Below, piece by piece: positions 7,619 through 16,300 of a DNA stretch of 31,596 bases. The notes beneath the pieces were generated by a model, which was not told the DNA's origin, made no database searches, and was given only the letters and a program-made list of their open reading frames with translations. The position numbers and the translations under genes are program-made. Numbering within the stretch: position 1 is the stretch's first letter; every line of letters begins with the position of its first letter. The stretch comes from an uncultured Porphyromonas sp. (GTDB lineage Bacteria > Bacteroidota > Bacteroidia > Bacteroidales > Porphyromonadaceae), in the NCBI GenBank assembly GCA_900546675.1, contig URDQ01000016.1, forward strand, positions 1 to 31,596. Direction: 5' to 3'.

Positions 7619-8991
7619 AGTAGCTCTGGACCTGGGGTACGCAGATGTGCGAAGAGGTGGTCCGAGAGATAGATCATCGCACGCTTCTTCTCCTCCGTAG
7701 CAATGACGAGGTCGATGCTGTTGCTACTAGTTCCGTAGCAGATGAGCCGTACCGCAACATCATCTACCGCCTCAAGGATGCGCGCCTCAAAGCCTATGCG
7801 ATGCCATCCCATGTCGCCTACGATTGCGAGAATCGAGAGGTTGCTCTGCACAGATCCCTCCGCCCAGGGAGTCATCTCCTCAATCAGTGTGGGAATCGTC
7901 TCCGAGTCCTCCTCTGCGACGATGACGTAACCATCGCCCGAAGCCATCAGGATGTCCGGCTCTATGTGCAGACGATGCATAGCCTCCGTCAGCGTAACGA
8001 GGAATTGCCCCGTAGAGACATCGCTATTGCTCAGATGCTTCAGCAGAAGCGTCACGACACACATCCCGTCCTTTGCCGAGATTGCCTTGATCATATCTCT
8101 GTTTGTCACGTGAGATATGAGCGTGCCAGGGGCCGACGGGTCGAGCGTGTTGAGCAGTCGCACAGGGATACCTGCACGTCGTGCTGGCTCGATGCAGGCG
8201 GGGTGCAAAATCTTAGCACCGCAACGAGCTAGCTCGGCAGCTTCGCCAAAGCTCAGACGACGCACAGGCGATGTCATATTGACCACTCGTGGGTCGTTGT
8301 TGTGTAGCCCATCAATGTCGGTCCATATCTGTATTTCCTCAGCTTGTACCGCCTCGCCAATGAGCGTAGCGCTGTAGTCGCTACCGCCACGACGTAGGTT
8401 GTCCACCTCACCGAAAGCGTTGCGACAGATGTACCCCTCCGTGAGGAAGAGCGCCTCCACATCGCGTACCTCCTCGACCATCGGGCGCAACCGCTGAGCG
8501 ATGTACTCGATGTCTGGTCGCCCCTCGTGGGTGATACGCATAAAGTCCAGAGCCAGTAGCTTATGTGGCGTGATCCCCTCGTAGAGCTGTAGCGTGAGTG
8601 CCATCAGAGCGGTACACATCATCTCGCCACAGGCGAGGATCTGCTTCTCATCGTTGTGGGTAAAAGCCTCGTTGAGCGTCTGTAGCAAGAGACTATCCAA
8701 GATGGGTGTTAGCGCTTCCTCTGCCAACTGTTGGTGAAGTTCGTGTCCCGCAAAGAGCTCTGGCACTACATTGTCTATATAGCGACTACGTAGCATCTCC
8801 ACATGACGGGTCGCACGGTCACGCTCGCCAGAGGAGATCAGCTCCGTCAGCGTCACTAGGTCGTTCGTCGTGCCAGCCATAGCCGAGAGTACGAGCGTCT
8901 TGCGCCTTGGCATACTCGCCACTAGATGCGCTACTGAGCGTATGCGATCAGGTGAACCGACAGAGGTGCCGCCAAACTTCAATACAATCAT
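7615..8991 (-). CDS. lysC: Aspartokinase (monofunctional)
   Basis: The 458-residue protein begins VLKFGGTSVGSPDRI, the amino-acid-kinase phosphate-binding start, followed by the catalytic domain to about residue 290 (RRGGSDYSATLIGEA, WTDIDGL and RCGAKILHP are visible). Two ACT-like regulatory domains follow to the C terminus. It phosphorylates aspartate for lysine, diaminopimelate, threonine and methionine synthesis and is probably feedback-controlled through the ACT domains. There is no fused homoserine dehydrogenase, so it is the short form. It overlaps both neighbours by 4 bp: the ABC ATPase gene upstream and menA downstream. Confidence 0.93.
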   Translation of the reverse strand: MIVLKFGGTSVGSPDRIRSVAHLVASMPRRKTLVLSAMAGTTNDLVTLTELISSGERDRATRHVEMLRSRYIDNVVPELFAGHELHQQLAEEALTPILDSLLLQTLNEAFTHNDEKQILACGEMMCTALMALTLQLYEGITPHKLLALDFMRITHEGRPDIEYIAQRLRPMVEEVRDVEALFLTEGYICRNAFGEVDNLRRGGSDYSATLIGEAVQAEEIQIWTDIDGLHNNDPRVVNMTSPVRRLSFGEAAELARCGAKILHPACIEPARRAGIPVRLLNTLDPSAPGTLISHVTNRDMIKAISAKDGMCVVTLLLKHLSNSDVSTGQFLVTLTEAMHRLHIEPDILMASGDGYVIVAEEDSETIPTLIEEMTPWAEGSVQSNLSILAIVGDMGWHRIGFEARILEAVDDVAVRLICYGTSSNSIDLVIATEEKKRAMIYLSDHLFAHLRTPGPELL

Positions 8992-9737
8992 AGTGTAGCT
9001 TCGATAGGATTGACAAAAGGCTCTGAGCTAGGCTCCTTAACTTGCTTTAGGGTAGGGGATAGATCGATACGCTCCAACGTACGACTCTCCAGATTGATAT
9101 GGTATCTCGTAGCGGGTAGCTCCTGTATGAGCGTCTCATTGTGCGTGCTCATCAGCACCGCTACACCCTCCTTAGCTAGTGACTGGATCAGTTGACCGAT
9201 CAGTAGCGAAGTCTCACTGTCTAGTCCCGTCGTAGGTTCATCCAGTAGGATCAGTCGTGGCCGTACGACCAGCGCACGTGCTATGCAGATACGCTCAGCC
9301 TCGCCACCGCTCAGCTCGTGCGGGTACTTGTAGTGCTTACCCTCCATACCGACCTGCGTCAGTGCCTCCTCGATACGAGTAGCACGTTGCTCTCGCTTCT
9401 TCACCCCTACGGCACGTAAGACGAAGTCTAGGTTGCCCTGCACCGTATAGTTATATAGGAGTTGCGCCTGTGATTGGAAAACGATCCCCAAGGAGCGTCT
9501 CAAGGCTTGTCGCTGGCGTACAGACATATGGTGCAGGTCGTAGTCCAGCACCTTAGCGACACCTCCCTTAGGCACCAGCTCGCCATAGAGTAGCTCTAGG
9601 AGCGAACTCTTGCCACTTCCCACAGGTCCTGTAAGGTAGGCAAAGTCCCCCGCTTCGAGTGACAGTGTGACGTCTCGTAGTAGCTCATGCTCGTATCGTG
9701 ATACCGTGACACCCTGTAGGTCAATGATCGTACTCAT
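8988..9737 (-). CDS. ftsE: FtsE-like ABC transporter ATP-binding protein
   Basis: The 249-residue ABC ATPase has Walker A GPVGSGKS (37-44), Q-loop FQSQ, signature LSGGE (142-146), Walker B LILLDEP (162-168) and the switch STHN. The short LLRDVTLSLEAGDFAYLTGPVG start resembles FtsE, which works with the membrane protein FtsX to control peptidoglycan hydrolases at the divisome. No ftsX or permease gene is adjacent, so the assignment to FtsE rather than a LolD-like or other MacB-class ATPase is tentative. The C terminus has about 25 extra residues beyond the usual end. It overlaps lysC by 4 bp. Confidence 0.72.
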   Translation of the reverse strand: MSTIIDLQGVTVSRYEHELLRDVTLSLEAGDFAYLTGPVGSGKSSLLELLYGELVPKGGVAKVLDYDLHHMSVRQRQALRRSLGIVFQSQAQLLYNYTVQGNLDFVLRAVGVKKREQRATRIEEALTQVGMEGKHYKYPHELSGGEAERICIARALVVRPRLILLDEPTTGLDSETSLLIGQLIQSLAKEGVAVLMSTHNETLIQELPATRYHINLESRTLERIDLSPTLKQVKEPSSEPFVNPIEATL

Positions 9738-9762
9738 AGTGGCTAACGTCTAGATTCATTGG

Positions 9763-10290
9763 TTACTGTAGTGCAAAGCGCAGATACGCCTCGCAGTTTG
9801 CCGGTAGCCTCTCAGCCACCGTATCGCTATAAGTGTCGTAAAAGGCGTGATGCCCTATATAGTCCGCCCGTGCGAAAGCAGCTAGCCCCTCGTAAGGTGT
9901 GAGGAAAGTCGCTAATGTATGCTTTTGTGAGCCACCCTCGCAGAAGTTTGCCTCAGCACTACCACAAGAGACAGCGACACCGAGCTGACGACCCACCCAG
10001 GCATCGCCACCCTCACCGAAGGCCCACCCCTCACCAAAGACCTCGTCTGTCCATTGCTTGAGGATCGCTGGAGCGGAGTACCAGTAGAGGGGAAATTGCA
10101 GTATCACACGGTCGTGACGCTCCACGAATGCACGCTCATGCGCCACATCTATAGGCGTCCCCGTGGGGTAAGCGTCACAGAGGCTATGTATCGTAGCGTG
10201 TCCCGTGAGCGCCTCCATCCAAGCTTTGTTGATCACAGAGTGCTCTAGGTCGGGGTGCGCTACGATGATTAGCGTGTTATGTCTCTCCAT
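9763..10290 (-). CDS. NAD(P)H-dependent oxidoreductase, flavodoxin fold (KefF/MdaB/YheR type)
   Basis: The roughly 175-residue protein has the flavodoxin-like fold of the NAD(P)H:quinone oxidoreductase family: TLIIVAHPDLEHSVINKAW at the start, the QFPLYWYSAPAILKQWTDEVF motif in the middle and a GW-F-EGG glycine loop after it. The enzyme binds FMN or FAD and reduces quinones or related compounds with two electrons, usually as protection. The exact substrate is not readable. The ATG at 10290 is preferred to a TTG two codons upstream. The gene follows the outer-membrane barrel gene by 6 nt, so the two are probably co-transcribed. Confidence 0.83.
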   Translation of the reverse strand: MERHNTLIIVAHPDLEHSVINKAWMEALTGHATIHSLCDAYPTGTPIDVAHERAFVERHDRVILQFPLYWYSAPAILKQWTDEVFGEGWAFGEGGDAWVGRQLGVAVSCGSAEANFCEGGSQKHTLATFLTPYEGLAAFARADYIGHHAFYDTYSDTVAERLPANCEAYLRFALQ

Positions 10291-10296
10291 ATTCAA

Positions 10297-10983
10297 TTAG
10301 AATGTAAAGCCAGCACCGAGGTAGAAAGAGGTATTGCGCATAGCCTTCTGTCCAAGCTTCTCTAGCTTAGGATCATTCTTCTCAATCTTCAACTCATCGA
10401 CGAAGCCCATATCAGCACCTACCATACCATACCACGAGCCGAAGGTTACCTTCGCCTTAGCACCTAGGCCGATGTCGTAGCGCTTGAGCTTAGCTTCATC
10501 CATCCCAAGGATACCATCCTTGTAGACATTGTAAGTCTTCTGGATATCGTCTAGGATCTTGCCCTGGCTAACGGTAGCTCCTAGAGCGTAGGCAAAGTAA
10601 GGACCAGCCTCCACAGAAGCTCCGATAGTAGGCGTCAAGTTTAGACGTACACCCACATTTACAGGGATCTGCATATAGTGGCTGTAAACCTTTATGTCGC
10701 CCTCACCCTTTGGAGAGAGGAAGGTATATTGATTCCCCTTCATCGCAAGAGATAGGCCCGAGCCAATGTACATCATCTTGCTAACGTTGATATCTACTCC
10801 AGCACCGAGGCGGTAGCCAACGAAAACCTTGTTTTCAGAGACATCTTCGAATGTCTTAGCATGCGAAAGGTTGAATAGCGGAGCTGCATCCACGTAAATG
10901 CGCAGAGGCATCTGAGCCTGCGCTGTGCCACCAAGTGCGCAGAGCGCCACGAGTGAGAGTAGTAGTGTACGTAGTCTTGTCAT
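10297..10983 (-). CDS. Outer-membrane beta-barrel protein (PorT/OMP_b-brl family type)
   Basis: From the ATG at 10983 the product is 228 residues with a clear signal peptide (RLRTLLLSLVALCALGGTAQAQ, cut near residue 24). The mature part is built of alternating beta strands separated by short turns and ends in FYLGAGFTF, the terminal aromatic typical of outer-membrane barrels. It resembles the small porin-like proteins common in Bacteroidota; ligand and role are unknown. A further ATG 14 codons upstream would give a poor signal peptide and is rejected. This is the first gene of the long minus-strand cluster, with a -7 box about 40 nt upstream. Confidence 0.82.
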   Translation of the reverse strand: MTRLRTLLLSLVALCALGGTAQAQMPLRIYVDAAPLFNLSHAKTFEDVSENKVFVGYRLGAGVDINVSKMMYIGSGLSLAMKGNQYTFLSPKGEGDIKVYSHYMQIPVNVGVRLNLTPTIGASVEAGPYFAYALGATVSQGKILDDIQKTYNVYKDGILGMDEAKLKRYDIGLGAKAKVTFGSWYGMVGADMGFVDELKIEKNDPKLEKLGQKAMRNTSFYLGAGFTF

Positions 10984-11022
10984 AGTAATATATATGTATA
11001 AGCTAAAGTTGTAATTACCCCT

Positions 11023-11030
11023 CAAAAGTA
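11023..11030 (-). promoter_or_regulatory. Putative -7 box upstream of the outer-membrane barrel gene
   Basis: The minus strand reads TACTTTTG here, an exact TAnnTTTG match, about 40 nt before the ATG at 10983. No TTG stands 20 nt upstream, so this is a partial promoter call. Confidence 0.4.
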
Positions 11031-11061
11031 CAACAATCTTGCGAGATGAGCCTGCGATGAT

Positions 11062-11272
11062 ACGTGTAACCCGCTGTAGGGACGCTCGGCTAGTGTCTAG
11101 TGGGAGGGCGTCCGTTGTGTCTGTGCGTGACGTGTAACCCGCTGTAGGGACGCTCGGCTAATGTCTAGTGGGAGGGCGTCCGTTGTGTCAAAGGTACAGC
11201 ATCGTGGTTTTAACGGGGACGGACGCCCTCCCGCTAGACACTAGCCGTGCGTCCCTACAACGGGTTACTCGT
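11062..11272. repeat. Intergenic palindromic repeat, copy 3 (long imperfect inverted ends)
   Basis: The outer arms are GTAACCCGCTGTAG (11066-11079) and CTACAACGGGTTAC (11255-11268). Complementarity continues inward, with few mismatches, through GGACGC and GGCTAGTGTCTAG to GGGAGGGCGTCC, about 50 bp. The left half is present twice (about 11062 and 11128). It fills the 312-bp space between the barrel gene and the nitroreductase gene, both minus strand, together with the barrel promoter. Confidence 0.85.
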
Positions 11273-11295
11273 CCCTGCGGGCTACTCGTGGGGTG

Positions 11296-11961
11296 CTAGT
11301 CAACGTGTATCACATAGCGCTCCTTGCGGGGAGCAGGCTCGGGGCTCTCATCGGGGTAGCCAATGATACAGCAGGCGACACCCACGAGGTCTCCCTCCAG
11401 TCCCCACTCCTTGAGGAGCGCTTGACCCTCCTCCAGCTCGAAGATACCCTTAGCCGCATTGATCCAGCAAGTGCCGAGACCGAGCGCATGAGCAGCATTC
11501 TGCATATTACCCACCACCAGAGCACCATCTTGCAGGTAGTTACTCGACAGCGACTTATCAGCTAGCACGACCAAAACAGCTGGAGCACCATAAAACTGAT
11601 CCTCCTCTCCTCCACGAGCTTTGTTAGCCAGCTGAGAGAGCTGGTCGCGCACGGCACGATTGGTCACAGCCACGATTGTGGCCGACTGCTTACCCATCGC
11701 CGAGGGTGCATAGGTACCCGCCTCGAGTACCTTATCTAGTAGCTCCTGAGACGGCAGTTCAGGCTTATACTTACGTATACTCCTGCGTGTTAGGAATATG
11801 TCCATTTTCTCTTGAGTTGTCATACGCATAGTCTCTTCTGTAGTGTCTGTACTGTTTGATTGATCTGTTGTCGTAGTCTTCTGACAGGCGGTAGCTCCCA
11901 CGAGGAGCAGTATCATCGCCATCGTCAGTGGCATCCATTTACGTAGCATAGTCGTTAGCAT
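11296..11961 (-). CDS. Nitroreductase family lipoprotein
   Basis: The 221-residue protein starts with a signal peptide (LTMAMILLLVGATAC) ending in a lipobox-like cysteine at about residue 26, then a Thr/Asp/Ser-rich linker. The nitroreductase domain begins at about residue 50: TRRSIRKYKPELPSQELL, EAGTYAPSAMGKQ, APAVLVVLAD, DGALVVGNMQNAAHALGLGTCWI and IIGYPDE. The family binds FMN and reduces nitro compounds, flavins or quinones with NAD(P)H. A lipid-anchored envelope location is unusual because NAD(P)H is cytosolic, but signal-bearing versions occur in Bacteroidota. If translation began at the internal methionines near residues 45-47, a cytosolic form would result. It is separated from its neighbours by repeats and appears monocistronic. 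Confidence 0.85.
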   Translation of the reverse strand: MLTTMLRKWMPLTMAMILLLVGATACQKTTTTDQSNSTDTTEETMRMTTQEKMDIFLTRRSIRKYKPELPSQELLDKVLEAGTYAPSAMGKQSATIVAVTNRAVRDQLSQLANKARGGEEDQFYGAPAVLVVLADKSLSSNYLQDGALVVGNMQNAAHALGLGTCWINAAKGIFELEEGQALLKEWGLEGDLVGVACCIIGYPDESPEPAPRKERYVIHVD

Positions 11962-12074
11962 CTATTCGTTAGTATATATAAGCCCTTGTCCTTTGTGGCA
12001 AAAGCCCTCTACCCACAAATATACGAAAAGCTCCGCACAGCAAAAGCACCTTACCCGCCCCCGATTTCGCCAAT

Positions 12075-12248
12075 CCCCACGTGGATATTCGCCAATCTCC
12101 ACGTGGGGAATGAAAATTCTCCACGTAGGCGACAAACAAAACTTCGGAGGAATCAAATGAAACTTCGGAGGAAATGATTCGTCCCCACGTGAAGAATAAA
12201 AAATAGCCACGTGGATATTCGCCAATCCCCACGTGGCTATCTTCTTTT
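12075..12248. repeat. 22-bp tandem array B (eight units) upstream of the restriction-modification operon
   Basis: Units start at 12075, 12097, 12119, 12141, 12162, 12183, 12205 and 12227: six steps of 21-22 bp and a last full 22-bp unit. Each has a 10-nt head and an 11-12 nt spacer. Six heads contain CCACGTGG or a one-base variant (CCACGTAG, CCACGTGA); units four and five have ACTTCGGAGG. The spacer ATATTCGCCAAT occurs twice. The last unit ends 5 bp before a -7 box. With 11962-12074, where only the nitroreductase leader and a partial unit (CCCCCGATTTCGCCAAT) were seen, it fills the gene-free gap. Confidence 0.88.
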
Positions 12249-12253
12249 AGTGT

Positions 12254-12261
12254 TATCTTTG
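12254..12261 (+). promoter_or_regulatory. -7 box for the restriction-modification operon
   Basis: TATCTTTG matches the Bacteroidota consensus TAnnTTTG exactly and lies 18 bp before the ATG at 12280, leaving a very short leader. The -33 position falls in the last repeat unit (CCCCACGTGG) and has no TTG, so activity may depend on a protein bound to the array. Confidence 0.5.
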
Positions 12262-12279
12262 CAAAGTAGTACGACAGCT

Positions 12280-13338
12280 ATGGCACAAGATAAGATTGAG
12301 ATAGACATATTAGAGGACCAGCTCCCCACCTCTCTCCTAGGGATACTCCTGCAGGATCACACTACGGAGGAGAATATCTTTTGGGCGTGCAATGACTATG
12401 ATGAGCTCGGGGCGGGTTACTCCTTTTCCGATCCCATCACCCTAGACGCTATCCGAGGGGAGCATGGGCGGGTTATTATGCCTCGTGTTATGAAGCATCG
12501 TGACCTGAAGCGACGTCGTACCAAGGAAAAGGCGGAGATATTTACCCCAGCGTGGGTCTGCAACCTACAGTGTAACTGTGGCGACGATGGGTACCTCGCT
12601 GAGGGGAGCAGCTTCAACTACAATCTAGATGCCGAGGGTCGTGAGTGGGAGGCTACGACTGAGCCTATCCGCTTTGCCGAGGGGGTGACGTGGCAGGACT
12701 ATATCCTTAGGACCTGTATGGAGATAACCTGTGGCGAGGCTCCTTACTTGGCGAGCCGCTATGATGCAGTCACGGGTGAGCCGATACCTATATATAAGCG
12801 CATCGGGCTCCTCGACCGCAAGCTACGTGTCGTCGGCGAAAACGTCTCAGACCGTGTCGACTGGCTCGTCTGGGTAGCTAAGTCCTTCCAGAGTGTCTAC
12901 GGCTACGAGTGGCAGGGGGACAATATCCTCCTAGCTCGTGAGAATATGCTCTACACCTTCATCGAGTACTATCGTGACCGCTGGGGCGAGGAGCCTACGT
13001 TGGCGGAGCAAACGGAGATCGCAGAGGTCGTAGCGTGGAACATTTTCCAAATGGATGGCCTCAAGTTTGTCATCCCTAACTCCTGCCATGAAGAAGTGCA
13101 GCACACGGGTCTATTCGAGGCAGATGTCAAGCGTGTCCCTTGTCCTGGCTGTAAGAAGAATGACCCGCTCCTGCACAACGGCATCTATGCCAAGATCAGA
13201 GATTGGCAGCAGGATGGAGTGCTTCACCTCGTCGATGTCTATCGCCAAGGCAAGGCACGCAATGAGCGTGAAGCAATGGAAGCTAAGAAGGAAGAGGCGG
13301 AGCAACGTAAATCAAAGCAACGTAAGAAGAAGCAATGA
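12280..13338 (+). CDS. Methyltransferase-like partner subunit of a restriction-modification system
   Basis: From the ATG at 12280 the product is 352 residues. It resembles Bacteroidota proteins usually labelled restriction endonuclease subunit M. Two methyltransferase-like motifs are visible: EKAEIFTPAWVCN (83-95), similar to motif X of adenine methyltransferases, and EITCGEAPYL (148-157), similar to the AdoMet-binding motif I. I see no NPPY/DPPY motif IV; the region where one might stand reads WNIFQMDGLK (253-262). A CPGC pair (288-291) could bind zinc and the tail is a Lys/Glu-rich, probably helical, stretch. It overlaps the next gene by 4 bp (ATGA), so both products are made together. An ATG at 12211 inside the repeat array is rejected as start. 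Function as a catalytically weak or structural partner is inference. Confidence 0.75.
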   Translation: MAQDKIEIDILEDQLPTSLLGILLQDHTTEENIFWACNDYDELGAGYSFSDPITLDAIRGEHGRVIMPRVMKHRDLKRRRTKEKAEIFTPAWVCNLQCNCGDDGYLAEGSSFNYNLDAEGREWEATTEPIRFAEGVTWQDYILRTCMEITCGEAPYLASRYDAVTGEPIPIYKRIGLLDRKLRVVGENVSDRVDWLVWVAKSFQSVYGYEWQGDNILLARENMLYTFIEYYRDRWGEEPTLAEQTEIAEVVAWNIFQMDGLKFVIPNSCHEEVQHTGLFEADVKRVPCPGCKKNDPLLHNGIYAKIRDWQQDGVLHLVDVYRQGKARNEREAMEAKKEEAEQRKSKQRKKKQ

Positions 13339-16300
13339 GTGAAGAACTGATTGATGCGTTAATCATCGGGAGGGTAGAACCTTATATCTATGCTTTCTCG
13401 ACGGAGAGTGTACCCAACTATCTCAAGGTTGGGGATACTTACCGACCAGTCTTACAGCGACTAGATGAGTGGAGACGCTACTTTCCCAACTTGCGTTCTC
13501 GCTATAGTGCCGTGGCTAAGGTCGATGAGGAGACCTACTTCCGAGACTTTGCCGTGCATCGCTATTTAGAGCATCAGTTACAGCGTAGTCGGTTGCGTCC
13601 GAGTGACCTATCGGAGGGACTTTACTACTCGCGGGAGTTCTTTCGAGAAGCTACGGAGGAAGACCTGCGCCAAGCGATGGCAGACATTGAGCGGTCGTAT
13701 GAGCGTGGGGAGGGGCGATATGATTTCTTTAAGTTTGAGGAGAGTCGTATCCCGGTGAAACACACCTATAAGCGCACAGAGAGCTTTGAGCCACGACCTA
13801 ATCAGCAGGAGACGATAGAGCGATTTAAGCAAGCCATATCACAAGGGCGTAACAACCTGCTGATGTATGCAGTGATGCGCTTTGGTAAGAGCTTTACCTC
13901 GCTCTGCTGTGCGGTTGAGATGCAAGCGAAACTTGTACTTGTGGTCTCTGCAAAGGCGGATGTCCGCGAGGAGTGGAAACGCTCAGTCGAGAGCCACGTG
14001 AAGTTTGCCGAGTACAGCTTCCTAGACAAAGACAAGCTCATGGAGAGTGAGACAGTTCTAGAGGAGACGCTAGCCACAGGGCGTGCTGTGGTCTTCTTGA
14101 CGCTACAAGACTTGATGGGTAGTGAGATCAAGCAGCGTCATCAGGCACTCTTTGACCGTGAGATAGATCTCTTACTCATTGATGAGACTCACTATGGAGC
14201 TAGAGCCGCTGAGTATGGTCGTGTCCTGAAGCTCAACAAGAGAGAACTCAAGCAGGAGACTCGCGAGCTGGACAGTGCTGAGCAGTACGAAGATTGTACA
14301 GAGCTAAAGCAGCTGCGTAGCCGTGTCCGTATTCACCTATCGGGGACTCCTTATCGCATCTTGATGGGGAGTGAGTTTGAGGCGGAAGATATTATCGCCT
14401 TCTACCAGTTCTCAGACATTGTCGAGGAGCAAGCAGAGTGGGATCGTGAGCATATACTCTCGGATGAGGTGAAAGAGTGGGACAATCCCTACTACGGCTT
14501 CCCACAGATGGTGCGCTTTGCCTTCCTGCCTAATGAAAGTTCGCTACGTGTTATGGAAACATTGCGGGCAGACGGCTATGAGATGGGGCTGTCAGAGCTC
14601 TTTCGTCCTCGCTCTATCTTGCGAGACAATAAGGAGGGGCGGCACCGCCTATTTGTCCACGAGGATGAGATCTTGGAGTTCTTGCAGGCGATCGATGGTG
14701 TGCAGGAAGATGCGCATCTATTGTCTTTCCTTGATTTGGAGCAGATCAAGCGAGGGCAGATGTGTAGGCATCTCGTTTTCGTCTTACCTTACAGAGCTTC
14801 GTGCGATGCTATGGAGCAACTGTTGACGGAGCATAAAGAACTCTTCCGCAATCTATCTGACTACACCATAGTCAATATAGCTGGTGTCGATGATCCCAAG
14901 CGATATCGTAGCACCGAAGATGTCAAAGCTCAGATAGCTGACTGCGAGAGGAAGGGTGAAAAGAGTATCACCCTAACGGTCAATCGTATGCTAACGGGTA
15001 GCACCATCCCTGAGTGGGATACGATGCTCTATCTCAAGGATTGTGCCTCGCCACAAGAGTACGACCAGGCTATCTTCCGACTTCAGAATCAGTACATACG
15101 GACGCTGACGACAGAGGGTGGCTCGGAGCAGGTCAAGTACAATATGAAGCCTCAGACGCTTTTGGTAGACTTTGACCCGCAGCGGATGTTTCGCCTACAG
15201 GAGCAACGAGCGCAGATCTACAATGTCAACACGGATCAAGCTGGCAATAAGAAGCTTCAGGAGCGCATTGAGACGGAGCTACGCCACTCGCCGATAGTTA
15301 CAATCGGAGCCGAAGGCTTACAGCGTGTAGAGGCTAGTGACATAATGGATGCCGTACGCTCCTACAGTGCTGAGCGCAGTGTGATGGATGAGGCTACCGA
15401 GATACCGATAGACTATACGCTACTGGCTAACGAGCGGATGCGCTCTGTCATCTCGCAGCTGAACCCCATAGATGCCTCTAAGGGAATAGAGATACAGGCG
15501 GTCACGGGCGAGGAGAGCGAGCTAGAGCTAGAGATATATGACACGCCTAAGGGAGGCGATGCTACCTCTACGCAGACAGCTCCCTCCGCAGAGACAGATG
15601 AAGGTCGCTTGCTGGGCAAGCAGTTGGCGACTTACTATGCGCAGATACTCTTTTACGCTTTTCTGACAGATACTCCAGTCTCCTCGCTAGAGGATCTGAT
15701 AGCTTCGATCGGTCAGTGTGCAAACAATAAGCGCATAGCACGCAATGTGGGGCTACAAGCCTCTATCCTACAGATCATACAGACAGAGAGTAATCCTTTT
15801 GTCTTGCGAGCTCTGGACTATAAGATTGAGAACATCAATACGCTGATGAGTGACACGTCGCTGACCCCGAGTGAGCGTGTGGCGGTGGCGATGAAGAAGT
15901 TCGGACGACTCTCCTCATCGGAGATAGTCACGCCACAGGCTGTCGCACTAGAGATGATCGATGCGCTAGACGAAGGCGTCATCACGCGAGACACACGCAT
16001 ACTAGACATAGCGTCCAAGCAGGGCGAGTTTACCAGAGCTTTGGTTAGCAGGTTTGGTATGGCAGTCGGACGCAACGTCTACGCTCTTCCCACCTCCACG
16101 GTGAGTTACGAATTTACCCTCAAGGTCTATCGTCTCCTCGGATTAGACACAGACCATGTCATCTCAGACTTTACGACCTATGACATCCTTGATAAAGACA
16201 AGAAAGACAGAATAATAAAGCAACTCATAGATATGAACTTCGAAATAGTAATTGGAAATCCTCCATACCAAGAGTCTAATGAAGGACAAGGAAATGGGTC

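Noticed and set aside
7645..8232. 195-residue plus-strand frame opposite lysC
   Set aside because: Antisense shadow of an intact aspartokinase gene; no promoter or domain was seen.
11962..12232. Two overlapping 87-residue minus-strand open frames in the intergenic space before the restriction operon
   Set aside because: They are translations of the 22-bp array, giving periodic peptides in two frames; period 22 would shift the frame at each unit and no start signal or conserved protein is visible.
12075..12248. Possible CRISPR array
   Set aside because: Heads are only about 10 nt and spacers 11-12 nt, two spacers are identical, and no cas genes are nearby.
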